Virus record (IMG/VR): IMGVR_UViG_3300050821_008081
Coordinates: 1-45,128 of that record
Source: a virus
Reading direction: 5' to 3' (one strand)
DNA length: 45,128 nt
Shown here: positions 1-6,409 of the stretch, piece after piece
Layout of the letters: the number at the start of each line of letters is the position of its first letter
How positions within the stretch are numbered: position 1 is the first letter of the stretch
Notes under the pieces: generated by a model
Database searches by the model: none
Told to the model about the DNA's origin: nothing
Seen by the model: the letters and a program-made list of their open reading frames with translations, nothing else
Translations under genes and position numbers: made by a program

Positions 1-98
1 CGGCCACCCCGCCATGTTCGCGCGCTGGATGGAACTGGAAGCGGATCGCGCGCGGCTGGATGCGATGATCGATAATCTCTGGCGCATTGAGGTTGCGA
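1..98. repeat. Terminal direct repeat, left copy
   Basis: Bases 1-98 are identical to 45031-45128. An exact overlap this short at the two ends is what an assembler leaves when it closes a circular or circularly permuted molecule. A true 98-bp terminal repeat is possible but less likely, because the repeat lies inside a coding region rather than beside a packaging site. Confidence 0.95.
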
Positions 99-217
99 GA
101 AGCAGATTGTTTTGGGTCAAGGATCGCATGTTGCGCTACGTAACCAACGGGAATACTCCTCGCGAAGCCATCGACGCAGCTCGCGCGGCCATGGAGAAAG
201 GAACAGAAGATGAGTAA
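1..217 (+). CDS. Zinc-ribbon protein, C-terminal part (gene crosses the circular junction)
   Basis: This is the 3' part of a gene whose start is at 44903; joined across the repeat it encodes 114 residues. The N-terminal part carries two Cys-x2-Cys pairs (CEWC and CSGCHGTGH), resembling a DnaJ-type zinc knuckle. The part here is a charged, mostly helical tail that starts in frame at base 2. The last 8 bp overlap the next gene (ATG at 210), suggesting translational coupling. It is GC-rich, unlike most of the genome. Function unknown; a nucleic-acid or protein-binding role is only a guess from the zinc motif. Confidence 0.75.
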   Translation, partial: GHPAMFARWMELEADRARLDAMIDNLWRIEVARSRLFWVKDRMLRYVTNGNTPREAIDAARAAMEKGTEDE

Positions 218-518
218 AGCCGATCTCGACGATACAATTTCTAAATTAGTGGACGCCTGCGCCGCGAAGGACGCGGAAATCGAGCGGCTGATGAAAGAGC
301 GGGACGGGAACGAGAAATACAAGGTCTCCTGGGAATCAAAAGTTGAGCTTATCAATGAGGCCGCACGGCTGCGGGAGGCGCTGGAATTGTGCGAATGGTC
401 GAACGGGAAATGCCCCGTTTGTGGGAGGGCCATCAATGAAGGCCACAACAAAATTTGTAGGCTCAGCGCCGCACTCGCCGATTCCGCAGAGCCACCGCAG
501 GAGAAAAAAGCGGAATGA
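210..518 (+). CDS. Small coiled-coil protein with a CxxC zinc motif
   Basis: 102 residues. The first two thirds are rich in Glu, Lys and Ala with heptad-like spacing (probable coiled coil); the C-terminal third holds C-x6-CPVC and a later H-x3-C, consistent with one zinc site. It overlaps the preceding stop by 8 bp and the next gene by ATGA, so it belongs to the same operon. Family not recognised. GC-rich composition matches the surrounding cassette. Confidence 0.75.
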   Translation: MSKADLDDTISKLVDACAAKDAEIERLMKERDGNEKYKVSWESKVELINEAARLREALELCEWSNGKCPVCGRAINEGHNKICRLSAALADSAEPPQEKKAE

Positions 519-1039
519 AGTCGGAGGCCTATTTTTCAGAGTGTCGAGCGTTTCGTTACTGGTTGCTGCGTGTATGGGACGACCGTCTTCCGATTCTCGG
601 AGTCATCGGCGTTAATCCTTCAACTGCGGACGAGACGAAGAACGATCCCACTATTCGCAAGGATATGGGCTTTGCGTCGCGACTTGGGTTCGGCGGAATC
701 CTCAAGTTGAATGTTGGGGCATTTAGAGCTACCGATCCCCGCGACTGGCGTAGGGCCACAGACCCAATAGGACCGGAAAACACGGCGCTCCATTTGAAGA
801 TTTACGCCGAGCGATTCCACGTAGAGTCGATGATAGCGGCATGGGGAAAGAACGGAGTTTACGCCCAGGAGCAATGCTCTGCGATTGCGAAGGAGTTTCC
901 GTCTTTACAATGCTGGGGATTCAATGGGGACGGCACGCCGAAGCACCCGTTGATGCTGTCGTACACGACTAAGCTGCAACCATTCGCACAGCCCACGAAA
1001 TCTGATTTGACTCCGTCGAAGGATGATGTGCCCGCGTAG
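515..1039 (+). CDS. DUF1643 family protein
   Basis: 174 residues. The segment NPSTADETKNDPTIRK (about residues 34-49) followed by a Gly-rich stretch and an Asn-Val-Gly-Ala-Phe-Arg-Ala-Thr-Asp-Pro run is the recognisable signature of DUF1643, a family common in phages and mobile elements. Its biochemical role is not established to my knowledge. The start overlaps the upstream stop (ATGA). A long antisense frame exists here but is a composition effect. Family assignment is fairly sure; function is open. Confidence 0.85.
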   Translation: MKSEAYFSECRAFRYWLLRVWDDRLPILGVIGVNPSTADETKNDPTIRKDMGFASRLGFGGILKLNVGAFRATDPRDWRRATDPIGPENTALHLKIYAERFHVESMIAAWGKNGVYAQEQCSAIAKEFPSLQCWGFNGDGTPKHPLMLSYTTKLQPFAQPTKSDLTPSKDDVPA

Positions 1040-1066
1040 ACTGCGTGGGCGGAAAAGAGGATTTTT

Positions 1067-1225
1067 GTGCTGGCATCGGCGTGGACAGAGACACGCATCC
1101 TATGGGATTTAACGGAGAACCTCCGACCAGAAGCGTCTCGGTGTTCGACGGCGCTGCGGTTCAGTGCGGTGCAATTCCGACATGCCAGATTAGAAAGATT
1201 TGAGATGGAATGGGAGATTTTATGA
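1067..1225 (+). CDS. Possible small protein, GTG start
   Basis: An uninterrupted 52-codon frame fills the only gap in this cassette. AGAGG (1056-1060) lies 6 nt before a GTG at 1067, and the stop overlaps the ATG of the next gene at 1222 (ATGA). The product is Arg- and Leu-rich with no motif I recognise. Support is positional only: ribosome site, open frame and coupled stop. A later ATG at 1205 could start a 6-residue leader peptide instead. Confidence 0.45.
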   Translation: MLASAWTETRILWDLTENLRPEASRCSTALRFSAVQFRHARLERFEMEWEIL

Positions 1226-1839
1226 TCGAGAATGACGGATGGAACTACCGAAGCAAACCTACCGACTATGGCGACTGCCGCAAGTTGGTAACTCTCGAAG
1301 ACCAGGGAATGATCTGGATAGGTATCCGCGCATGGCACAACATTGAAAAGCGCTGGTACAACGGGAACGAGCCAGAGCGCTGCAATGTCCGGGCGTGGCG
1401 GGAAATGCCGGAGATTGCTGGTGGTTGGTGGGAGCGCGGGAAATTGCAGATTCCCGCCCCCGCGGCACTCGGTAGCGGAGCCGAGCACGGCGGAGTCAAT
1501 AGCAGCGGATGGCGTCCGATTGAGAGCGCACCGAAAGACCGCGATAGTTTTGTTGACATCTGGTGCGTGAGTGACGACCGCGCAGATGAATGGCGCGAAA
1601 CCGGGTGCTGGTGGAACGCCGATAGGAAGCTCTGGTGCAACCATCACATTAGGATTTCTCCGTCGAATGTCACCCACTGGATGCCGCGGCCCGATCCGCC
1701 CACGAGCGCGGACCAGCCTACGCCGGAGGCAAAGCAGGAGCGATGCAATCACGTGACCTGCCAGCTTGCGGGAATGCACATCGGAAACTGTAAATTTGCA
1801 AAGCAGGGCAGCGGCGCGGGAGAGGAGAGCGGAAAGTGA
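1222..1839 (+). CDS. DUF551-domain protein
   Basis: 205 residues from the ATG at 1222, chosen over 1210 because GGGAG sits 5 nt upstream and the preceding small frame ends in ATGA here. The middle contains WRPIESAPKDRD and, about 60 residues on, THWMPRPDPP, the two ends of the DUF551 domain common in phage early regions. A Trp-rich N-terminal part precedes it, and a short C-terminal part has Cys and His residues (C-x4-C-x6-H-x3-C) that may bind metal. Function unknown. Overlaps the next gene by GTGA. Confidence 0.75.
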   Translation: MIENDGWNYRSKPTDYGDCRKLVTLEDQGMIWIGIRAWHNIEKRWYNGNEPERCNVRAWREMPEIAGGWWERGKLQIPAPAALGSGAEHGGVNSSGWRPIESAPKDRDSFVDIWCVSDDRADEWRETGCWWNADRKLWCNHHIRISPSNVTHWMPRPDPPTSADQPTPEAKQERCNHVTCQLAGMHIGNCKFAKQGSGAGEESGK

Positions 1840-2126
1840 GCCTCGATCCTAATAAAATCGGGATAGCTGTTTATTGTGGAACTTGCGGTCAGAGGAAAGC
1901 CCCGATAGGGCGCAGTGTTCCATTTGCGATGTCTATGTGCGAGCGAGAGTGTCCAGGATATGAACAAGAGCCTAAGCCGGGAAGCTTGTGGCCTCAGGAG
2001 TCTGAAGAGGATTTCGGATATCCGGTCTTTAGCAATGACGGTACCACGCTATCCGCCCACGCAGTCTACGAGAGCCAGAAAGAGTGCGGTGGAGTTAACG
2101 GCAGGGAAAATCAATCAAAGGGGTGA
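1836..2126 (+). CDS. Small zinc-binding protein
   Basis: 96 residues from a GTG that overlaps the upstream stop (GTGA). The N-terminal half has CGTCG and CERECPGY, consistent with one zinc site; the rest is polar and probably loosely folded. Not assigned to a family. It is the last gene of the GC-rich cassette: composition drops sharply just downstream, at about 2130. Confidence 0.65.
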   Translation: MSLDPNKIGIAVYCGTCGQRKAPIGRSVPFAMSMCERECPGYEQEPKPGSLWPQESEEDFGYPVFSNDGTTLSAHAVYESQKECGGVNGRENQSKG

Positions 2127-2153
2127 ATTCAATTGAGATGAAGAGAGGAAACA

Positions 2154-2456
2154 ATGTCTACGGATAGTGACCACGTCCATAAATATAAAAAAATCCTTAT
2201 TGGAAAAAAGGATTATTATGTGTATAAATGCGTCCAGAATGGCTGTGCCCATTACTTGCCTTTGAAAGCAGCTATTGGTCGACAGACAGTATGTTGGGGT
2301 CAAGGACCGGATTGCAAAGGATTCACGTTCATTACTGAAAAGAATGTTGAATTGAAGACATTGCATCCCATGTGTGAGCCTTGCCGTGAATGGCGTAAGG
2401 AACAGAGAGAATCTTTGCAGACTATTCCAATGATTGAAGGAGAGATTGAAGAATGA
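2154..2456 (+). CDS. Cysteine-rich small protein, possible zinc binder
   Basis: 100 residues with AGAGG upstream of the ATG. Cysteines occur as C-x4-C-x-H, a central pair, and CEPC near the C terminus, suggesting one or two zinc sites. The N terminus is Lys- and Tyr-rich, the C terminus acidic. It is the first AT-rich gene after the GC-rich cassette and overlaps the next gene by ATGA. Not recognised. Confidence 0.7.
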   Translation: MSTDSDHVHKYKKILIGKKDYYVYKCVQNGCAHYLPLKAAIGRQTVCWGQGPDCKGFTFITEKNVELKTLHPMCEPCREWRKEQRESLQTIPMIEGEIEE

Positions 2457-2713
2457 GGCATCCTGCATTTTGCGCTTTTGTTGATGAAGAGGACAGAATT
2501 GATTTTTCTGATCGTATCAATGATAGATATAATTTACGGTTTAGTTATGTCTCTTTACTAGGCCTAAGCCAAACTCAAATTCTTGATATTGCATTAAAGA
2601 GCCAAGAAATTGTCAGTTTGATTGATCGAGAAAACAAAGAAAGAAAACAGCAAGCATTAGATCAACTTGAAGTCATTGCAAAGACTGCTCAGGAGGAGGT
2701 AAGTAATGATTGA
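2453..2713 (+). CDS. Hypothetical helical protein
   Basis: 86 residues, coupled to its neighbours by ATGA upstream and an 8-bp overlap downstream. The C-terminal half is rich in Glu, Lys and Gln and likely forms a long helix. No motif recognised. Its place directly before the recombinase ATPase cluster suggests early expression only. Confidence 0.7.
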   Translation: MRHPAFCAFVDEEDRIDFSDRINDRYNLRFSYVSLLGLSQTQILDIALKSQEIVSLIDRENKERKQQALDQLEVIAKTAQEEVSND

Positions 2714-2915
2714 AGTACAAATCAGACGCCCCTATCAAGAGCTGGAAGAGAATCTAAGCGTTGTTTATGGCAGCGGCTTAGAAGGAGTAGGATGTACTGA
2801 GTGTGGAGAGTACACATATCGAAAAGATAGAAAAATCTATCACGAAAAAGCTTTAGTTTGGATAAGTCTTGATGAGTTAAAAGACCTACTAAAAAACAAA
2901 AATGCCAACGACTAA
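2706..2915 (+). CDS. Hypothetical small protein with a CxxC motif
   Basis: 69 residues. A CTECG motif in the middle could supply half of a zinc site. The gene overlaps the previous one by 8 bp and the ATPase gene that follows by 14 bp. Family not recognised. Confidence 0.65.
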   Translation: MIEVQIRRPYQELEENLSVVYGSGLEGVGCTECGEYTYRKDRKIYHEKALVWISLDELKDLLKNKNAND

Positions 2916-3723
2916 CGATCAACAACCTAAAAGGGGAGTCTTTGCATTATTCAAGGGCGCGCCCAACAGTGGTAAATCAGTAGGCTCACTCTCCTTCCCG
3001 AATCCTTTTGTACTTGACTTTGACAGGAAAATGCCGACAATTGGTGAGAAACATTTTCCTGGAAAGTTATTCAGTTGGGAACATTTTGATGATGTATTTC
3101 AACTGTCTGATTTCTTACGCCCCTGGATGCAAGCAACTCCTGACTCAGCCCTAGCTTGTCCCTATGAAACACTCATTGTCGACACGTTAACCTCCCTTTC
3201 CACAACAGTACTAAGGAGCGTCGACAAAACTAAAGGGACAAATGCCGTGGAATTAATGGGCAAGTTATCTAAAGATAAAGATGGAACTAAAACAGTAGAA
3301 GTCATGGGAATGGATTACTACAACGCCGAGGCTAACTTCTTTGAGCGTTATTTCATTGATAATTTGAAGATCCTTTGGGCACGACCAGGGAATCCTAGGC
3401 ACGTAATAGTTATTGCTCATGAAATTACTGTTGAGTCTGCACCTGATTTACGCACAAAACTAGTTACGCGCACAAAATCTATTTTGACCGCAGGCAGGAA
3501 GCCGGCAGCTCAGATCCCTAAGTCATTTGATGAAGAGTATGTATTCAGACTAGAACGACCGTCACTTGGTGACTCTTTGAATAAAAGTAAGCGGTTCTGC
3601 ATTACAACCCCTGATTTAGATGAAGATGCAAGGACTGCTTACAATTTTCCTGATAAAATAGACTTTACGAATAAGTCTTTGTATGATGAGTTGAATAAAG
3701 TTGGCAGATGGGAGGAGAAATGA
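2902..3723 (+). CDS. AAA ATPase, Sak4-like single-strand recombinase
   Basis: 273 residues. Walker A is GAPNSGKS (residues 19-26), followed by a short strand with an acidic loop (FVLDFDRK) and a Walker B-like TLIVDTLTSL near residue 90. This short RecA-like core with little else is the layout of the AAA_24/Sak4 group of phage recombinases, which pair single strands during recombination-dependent replication. Its neighbours, a MazG-like enzyme and further on the polymerase, support a DNA-metabolism role. The alternative is another small P-loop ATPase; a search against Sak4 profiles would decide. Confidence 0.75.
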   Translation: MPTTNDQQPKRGVFALFKGAPNSGKSVGSLSFPNPFVLDFDRKMPTIGEKHFPGKLFSWEHFDDVFQLSDFLRPWMQATPDSALACPYETLIVDTLTSLSTTVLRSVDKTKGTNAVELMGKLSKDKDGTKTVEVMGMDYYNAEANFFERYFIDNLKILWARPGNPRHVIVIAHEITVESAPDLRTKLVTRTKSILTAGRKPAAQIPKSFDEEYVFRLERPSLGDSLNKSKRFCITTPDLDEDARTAYNFPDKIDFTNKSLYDELNKVGRWEEK

Positions 3724-4055
3724 ATCAAGCTTTTTCAGCTAGAAACCTAAAGCGTTGTGAGTCCCCAGAAGGGTTTAACCACCCCCTAAATAGTTGGTCA
3801 CTATCAGACTGGATGACAGCCTTTGTCGGAGAAGTAGGAGAGGCAGCTAATGTAATTAAAAAGTTAAATCGAGTACGTGATGGGATTCCTGGAAATAAAG
3901 AAACCCCAGAACAGTTAAGAAATAATTTAGCTGAGGAGCTTGCAGATGCTTACATCTACTTAGATCTTCTATGCCAAGCGGCGGAAATTAACTTAGAAAG
4001 TGCTGTTGAGCAAAAGTTTTTTGATACCTCAATAAGAATTGGGTATGAGAAATAG
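3720..4055 (+). CDS. MazG-like nucleotide pyrophosphohydrolase
   Basis: 111 residues from ATG 3720, chosen because GGAGG lies just upstream and the start overlaps the previous stop (ATGA). The metal-binding signature of the all-alpha NTP pyrophosphatase fold is visible as EVGEAAN and, after a loop, EELADAYIYLDLL (ExxE...ExxD). Such phage enzymes hydrolyse NTPs or dNTPs to monophosphates and may lower stress nucleotides or clean the pool before replication. Substrate cannot be read from sequence. Confidence 0.85.
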   Translation: MNQAFSARNLKRCESPEGFNHPLNSWSLSDWMTAFVGEVGEAANVIKKLNRVRDGIPGNKETPEQLRNNLAEELADAYIYLDLLCQAAEINLESAVEQKFFDTSIRIGYEK

Positions 4056-4134
4056 CTTTTACTGCCTAGGACCGAGAACCTAAGCAAATATTAACAAGAA
4101 ACCTCTAACAAATAAAAAGGATAAAAGAAAAAGT

Positions 4135-4500
4135 ATGCCCGATGTAACGTTCACACAAGAAGATATTGTCTCCTCCGTAGCAATGGAGGCAGGATGGCAA
4201 CCACTCGCATTAAAAGACATTAATGAAGGTCCTGGAGGAAAAGATCCCTCTTCAACTACTTGGACTTGTGATTTCGTAGTCCTAGATGGCCCTTATAAGG
4301 GAGCGATGATCAGAACCTTCTTTAGCAGTAAGAGAATGCGAGATGTAATTAACTATGTATCTTGCTTCGTAGCGAAGCCGGTAGCTGGTCAGTCCTATCC
4401 TCTTGAAAGTACAAAGGATAAACCGGTCATGGGTTATTGTCAACACGACCCCTCATTTAACAATAACAAGGTTGTATCATTCAAGCCCGTTGGGAAGTAG
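4135..4500 (+). CDS. Hypothetical protein, possible replication accessory
   Basis: 121 residues, preceded by a purine-rich leader (AAGGATAAAAGAAAAAGT). It has beta-strand-like blocks: a WTCDFVVLDGPYKGA stretch and an RTFF strand. I do not recognise a family. Its place between the MazG/ATPase pair and the polymerase invites comparison with small phage ssDNA-binding proteins, but that is inference from position. A hairpin follows its stop. Confidence 0.6.
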   Translation: MPDVTFTQEDIVSSVAMEAGWQPLALKDINEGPGGKDPSSTTWTCDFVVLDGPYKGAMIRTFFSSKRMRDVINYVSCFVAKPVAGQSYPLESTKDKPVMGYCQHDPSFNNNKVVSFKPVGK

Positions 4501-4508
4501 AATTTCTT

Positions 4509-4546
4509 TAGCGCGCTTGTCCTGTTAATTCAAGATGGGCGTGCTA
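4509..4546 (+). terminator. Possible weak terminator or attenuator hairpin
   Basis: TAGCGCGC (4509-4516) can pair with GCGTGCTA (4539-4546) with one G-U pair, followed by ATTTTCT. It lies between two same-strand genes, so it may partly stop transcription or stabilise the upstream mRNA end. The T tract is short. Confidence 0.4.
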
Positions 4547-4588
4547 ATTTTCTGAGTAATAAAGAAATAGCAAACTAAGGAGAAGGAA

Positions 4589-4750
4589 ATGCCAACTTTT
4601 AATTTCAGACTGACTGCAACAGTCTATGCAACTGACGAACAAGCGGCGAGAGATGCAATCAATAACTTAGCCGGCATTGACAATATTGATATTGAAGATG
4701 GGCCGGATGAAGAAATTGCTGTTGATGAAGATGATTCTTCAGAAGAATAA
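4589..4750 (+). CDS. Small acidic protein
   Basis: 53 residues with a near-ideal ribosome site (AAGGAGAAGG) just upstream. The N-terminal half looks like a small alpha/beta fold (FNFRLTATVYATDEQAARDA), the C-terminal half is almost all Asp and Glu. Such acidic tails occur in DNA-mimic and SSB-like phage proteins, but nothing here proves either. It is followed directly by the structured non-coding region. Confidence 0.75.
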   Translation: MPTFNFRLTATVYATDEQAARDAINNLAGIDNIDIEDGPDEEIAVDEDDSSEE

Positions 4751-4760
4751 ATAAAAACAA

Positions 4761-4814
4761 TATTCACTGGTTAGCTCAAGGAGCTAAATAACGCTGCCGC
4801 CGCAGCAGTGAATA
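4761..4814 (+). ncRNA. Structured RNA candidate (multi-branch fold)
   Basis: TATTCACTG (4761-4769) pairs perfectly with CAGTGAATA (4806-4814), enclosing a perfect 7-bp hairpin TTAGCTC-AAG-GAGCTAA (4771-4787) and a second short hairpin CTGC-CGCC-GCAG (about 4794-4805). Together these give a three-way junction. An intrinsic terminator begins 3 nt later, so transcripts from upstream would end in this fold. No coding frame with a ribosome site occupies it. It could be a stable mRNA 3' end, a small RNA or a regulatory element. Confidence 0.55.
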
Positions 4815-4816
4815 AT

Positions 4817-4861
4817 CTCGGGGAATGTGGCTGAGTGTGCATTCCCCGAGAGTTTTCTTTT
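4817..4861 (+). terminator. Intrinsic terminator
   Basis: CTCGGGGAATG (4817-4827) and its exact complement CATTCCCCGAG (4840-4850) form an 11-bp stem with a 12-nt loop, followed by AGTTTTCTTTT. It would end the rightward transcript coming from the recombinase/MazG genes and separates it from the methyltransferase-polymerase group. Confidence 0.85.
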
Positions 4862-4940
4862 GGCCTGTTTTGATCTTGGGAACTTGGTAGCCTCCGACAA
4901 GGTAATCCTTATCAAGATAGAATGCAAGCAAGACAGGCCA
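4861..4940 (+). other. Second folded non-coding segment, possible leader or promoter region
   Basis: TGGCCTGT (4861-4868) is the exact complement of ACAGGCCA (4933-4940). Inside lie ATCTTG/CAAGAT (4873-4878/4913-4918) and AAGG-TAAT-CCTT (4899-4910). The size is tRNA-like but there is no T-loop or anticodon arm. A weak promoter match (CCGACA, 18 nt, TAGAAT at 4918-4923) overlaps it and could serve the methyltransferase gene. Role uncertain. Confidence 0.4.
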
Positions 4941-4985
4941 AATGAAAAGCAATATTCAGAAAACGAACATTGAAAGAGGAAATCC

Positions 4986-6233
4986 TTGCCTGAAATTGAC
5001 ATTAACTTAATTGTTCATGATGAGCTGAATTTTCCTGAAGAAGTTATTCAACCTATTAGGGAGTCTATTGCTGAAAAAGGTTTATTTCATCCTGTCTTGG
5101 TTCAGCGTGTTGGATATGATCCTGATGGTGGAGGGGCAATTGAAGAATATAAGCTTATTGCAGGCAAGAAACGTTTGCGCGCGCTGCAACAGTTAGGTAT
5201 AAAAGTAGTCGATGTTAAAACTTATCCCTCAGACTTAACTACAGACCAGATCTTAGAGCTAAACCTTCATGAAAACCTAAAGCGCGACAATGCAACCTGG
5301 TACGAACAAGTTGAAATGCGGAAGCAACTTCACGAACTACGTCGAAGAATGCACGGCGGCGCGCAAACTCGCGGGGGCTCCATTTACAGGGAAAAAGGCT
5401 GGACACAAGCAGATACAGCTCGTGAACTAGGCATTGCCGTTGGCGTTTTGAACGAGGACATTCAACTTGCCAATGCAGTAGCAACTGATCCCAGCCTTTC
5501 TAAAGTCAAGGATAAAATTACAGCATTAAGGCTAATTAAAAACAGAGCCAAACGTGAGGAATCACAAGCTTTTGCGCTTTTGCCTTCTGATTTTGAAATG
5601 AATCAAGTATTCTTAGGAGGGGCTGAAGAAATTCTGAAGCAAATACCTGCTAGGACCTTCGATGCTTGTATAACTGATCCTCCCTGGTCGCAGTATGCTA
5701 GAAATGAAGAACTAACTTCAGACCAAGTTGATTTAATTCCAGTCTTCAAAGAAGTATTTAGAGTTCTCAAGGACGATAGCTTCCTATTTGTAATCACATC
5801 GAGTACAGACCAACCTCATTACATGGCTGAACTTCCCAAGTTAGGATTTGCTGTTCAGCAGTATCCACTTATCTGGCAAAAGAACAGAACTATAACGCAC
5901 GGTCGACGCAATTGGGAATTTGCACGTGACTATGAGCCTATCATTCTTGCAGTCAAGGGGAATCCAATTTTGAATTCAGCAACTGAAATTAGCAGCATAT
6001 TGAATCATCCAAATCTCCATTACAGCAAGATGATACATCCACACGAGAAGCCACCTGAACTGTTACGTCAGTTAATTAAGAATTGTTCCTACGATGGAAG
6101 TTGCATTTTGGACCCCTTCGCTGGAAGTGGCGTAACTTTAAGTACTGCAAAGGAATGCAATAGACAGTTCATTGGCATTGAAAAGGATTTAGCTTTCTAT
6201 AATCAAATTGTTAAGAGGCTTTATGGAAGGTAA
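4986..6233 (+). CDS. ParB-domain / DNA methyltransferase fusion
   Basis: 415 residues from a TTG start with GAAAGAGGAAA upstream. Residues about 1-105 match the ParB/Sulfiredoxin N-terminal domain (GLFHPVLV, then a YKLIAGKKRLRA box and a conserved ENLKR segment); a helix-turn-helix-like region follows. Residues about 200-415 are a beta-class amino-methyltransferase: catalytic DPPW near 231, then the SAM site DPFAGSG near 376-382. The product would methylate adenine N6 or cytosine N4. Such fusions occur in phages and mobile elements, where they may protect phage DNA or mark it for timing. No restriction partner is present. Confidence 0.9.
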   Translation: MPEIDINLIVHDELNFPEEVIQPIRESIAEKGLFHPVLVQRVGYDPDGGGAIEEYKLIAGKKRLRALQQLGIKVVDVKTYPSDLTTDQILELNLHENLKRDNATWYEQVEMRKQLHELRRRMHGGAQTRGGSIYREKGWTQADTARELGIAVGVLNEDIQLANAVATDPSLSKVKDKITALRLIKNRAKREESQAFALLPSDFEMNQVFLGGAEEILKQIPARTFDACITDPPWSQYARNEELTSDQVDLIPVFKEVFRVLKDDSFLFVITSSTDQPHYMAELPKLGFAVQQYPLIWQKNRTITHGRRNWEFARDYEPIILAVKGNPILNSATEISSILNHPNLHYSKMIHPHEKPPELLRQLIKNCSYDGSCILDPFAGSGVTLSTAKECNRQFIGIEKDLAFYNQIVKRLYGR

Positions 6234-6408
6234 ATTTAATCATTATCAGAAACAACGAGAAGAAGATGATATGGGATCTCCAATGTATGAAGTTACAGTG
6301 TCTCAGTGTTTCTTTTGTGAAAAAGACTCTGTCTGTTTAGCTATAATTGAAATGGTTCCTGGCAGTGCTGGAATAATTCGTCTTGTCTGTGAAGACCATA
6401 GAAAATAG
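6223..6408 (+). CDS. Small zinc-binding protein
   Basis: 61 residues from ATG 6223, chosen for AAGAGG 4 nt upstream; the start overlaps the methyltransferase end by 11 bp. A later ATG at 6271 is an alternative. CFFC and CEDH about 25 residues apart suggest one zinc site. No family recognised. It sits just before the polymerase gene, whose ATG follows its stop by one base. Confidence 0.65.
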   Translation: MEGKFNHYQKQREEDDMGSPMYEVTVSQCFFCEKDSVCLAIIEMVPGSAGIIRLVCEDHRK

Positions 6409-6409
6409 A

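Noticed and set aside
859-1779. Long minus-strand open frame (306 codons) opposite DUF1643 and DUF551 genes
   Set aside because: It is antisense to recognised families, lacks a coupled neighbour and comes from GC-rich codon bias; its protein is Arg/Cys-rich without domain pattern.
4861-4940. tRNA gene
   Set aside because: Right size and 8-bp outer stem, but no T-loop consensus, no D-loop and no anticodon arm.
4784-5002. Minus-strand open frame across the structured region
   Set aside because: It covers the terminator and RNA stems, has no ribosome site and no domain.
6383-6409. TTG start for the polymerase
   Set aside because: ATG 6410 follows the upstream stop directly and begins closer to the conserved glycosylase strand; the extension overlaps the previous gene without a site.
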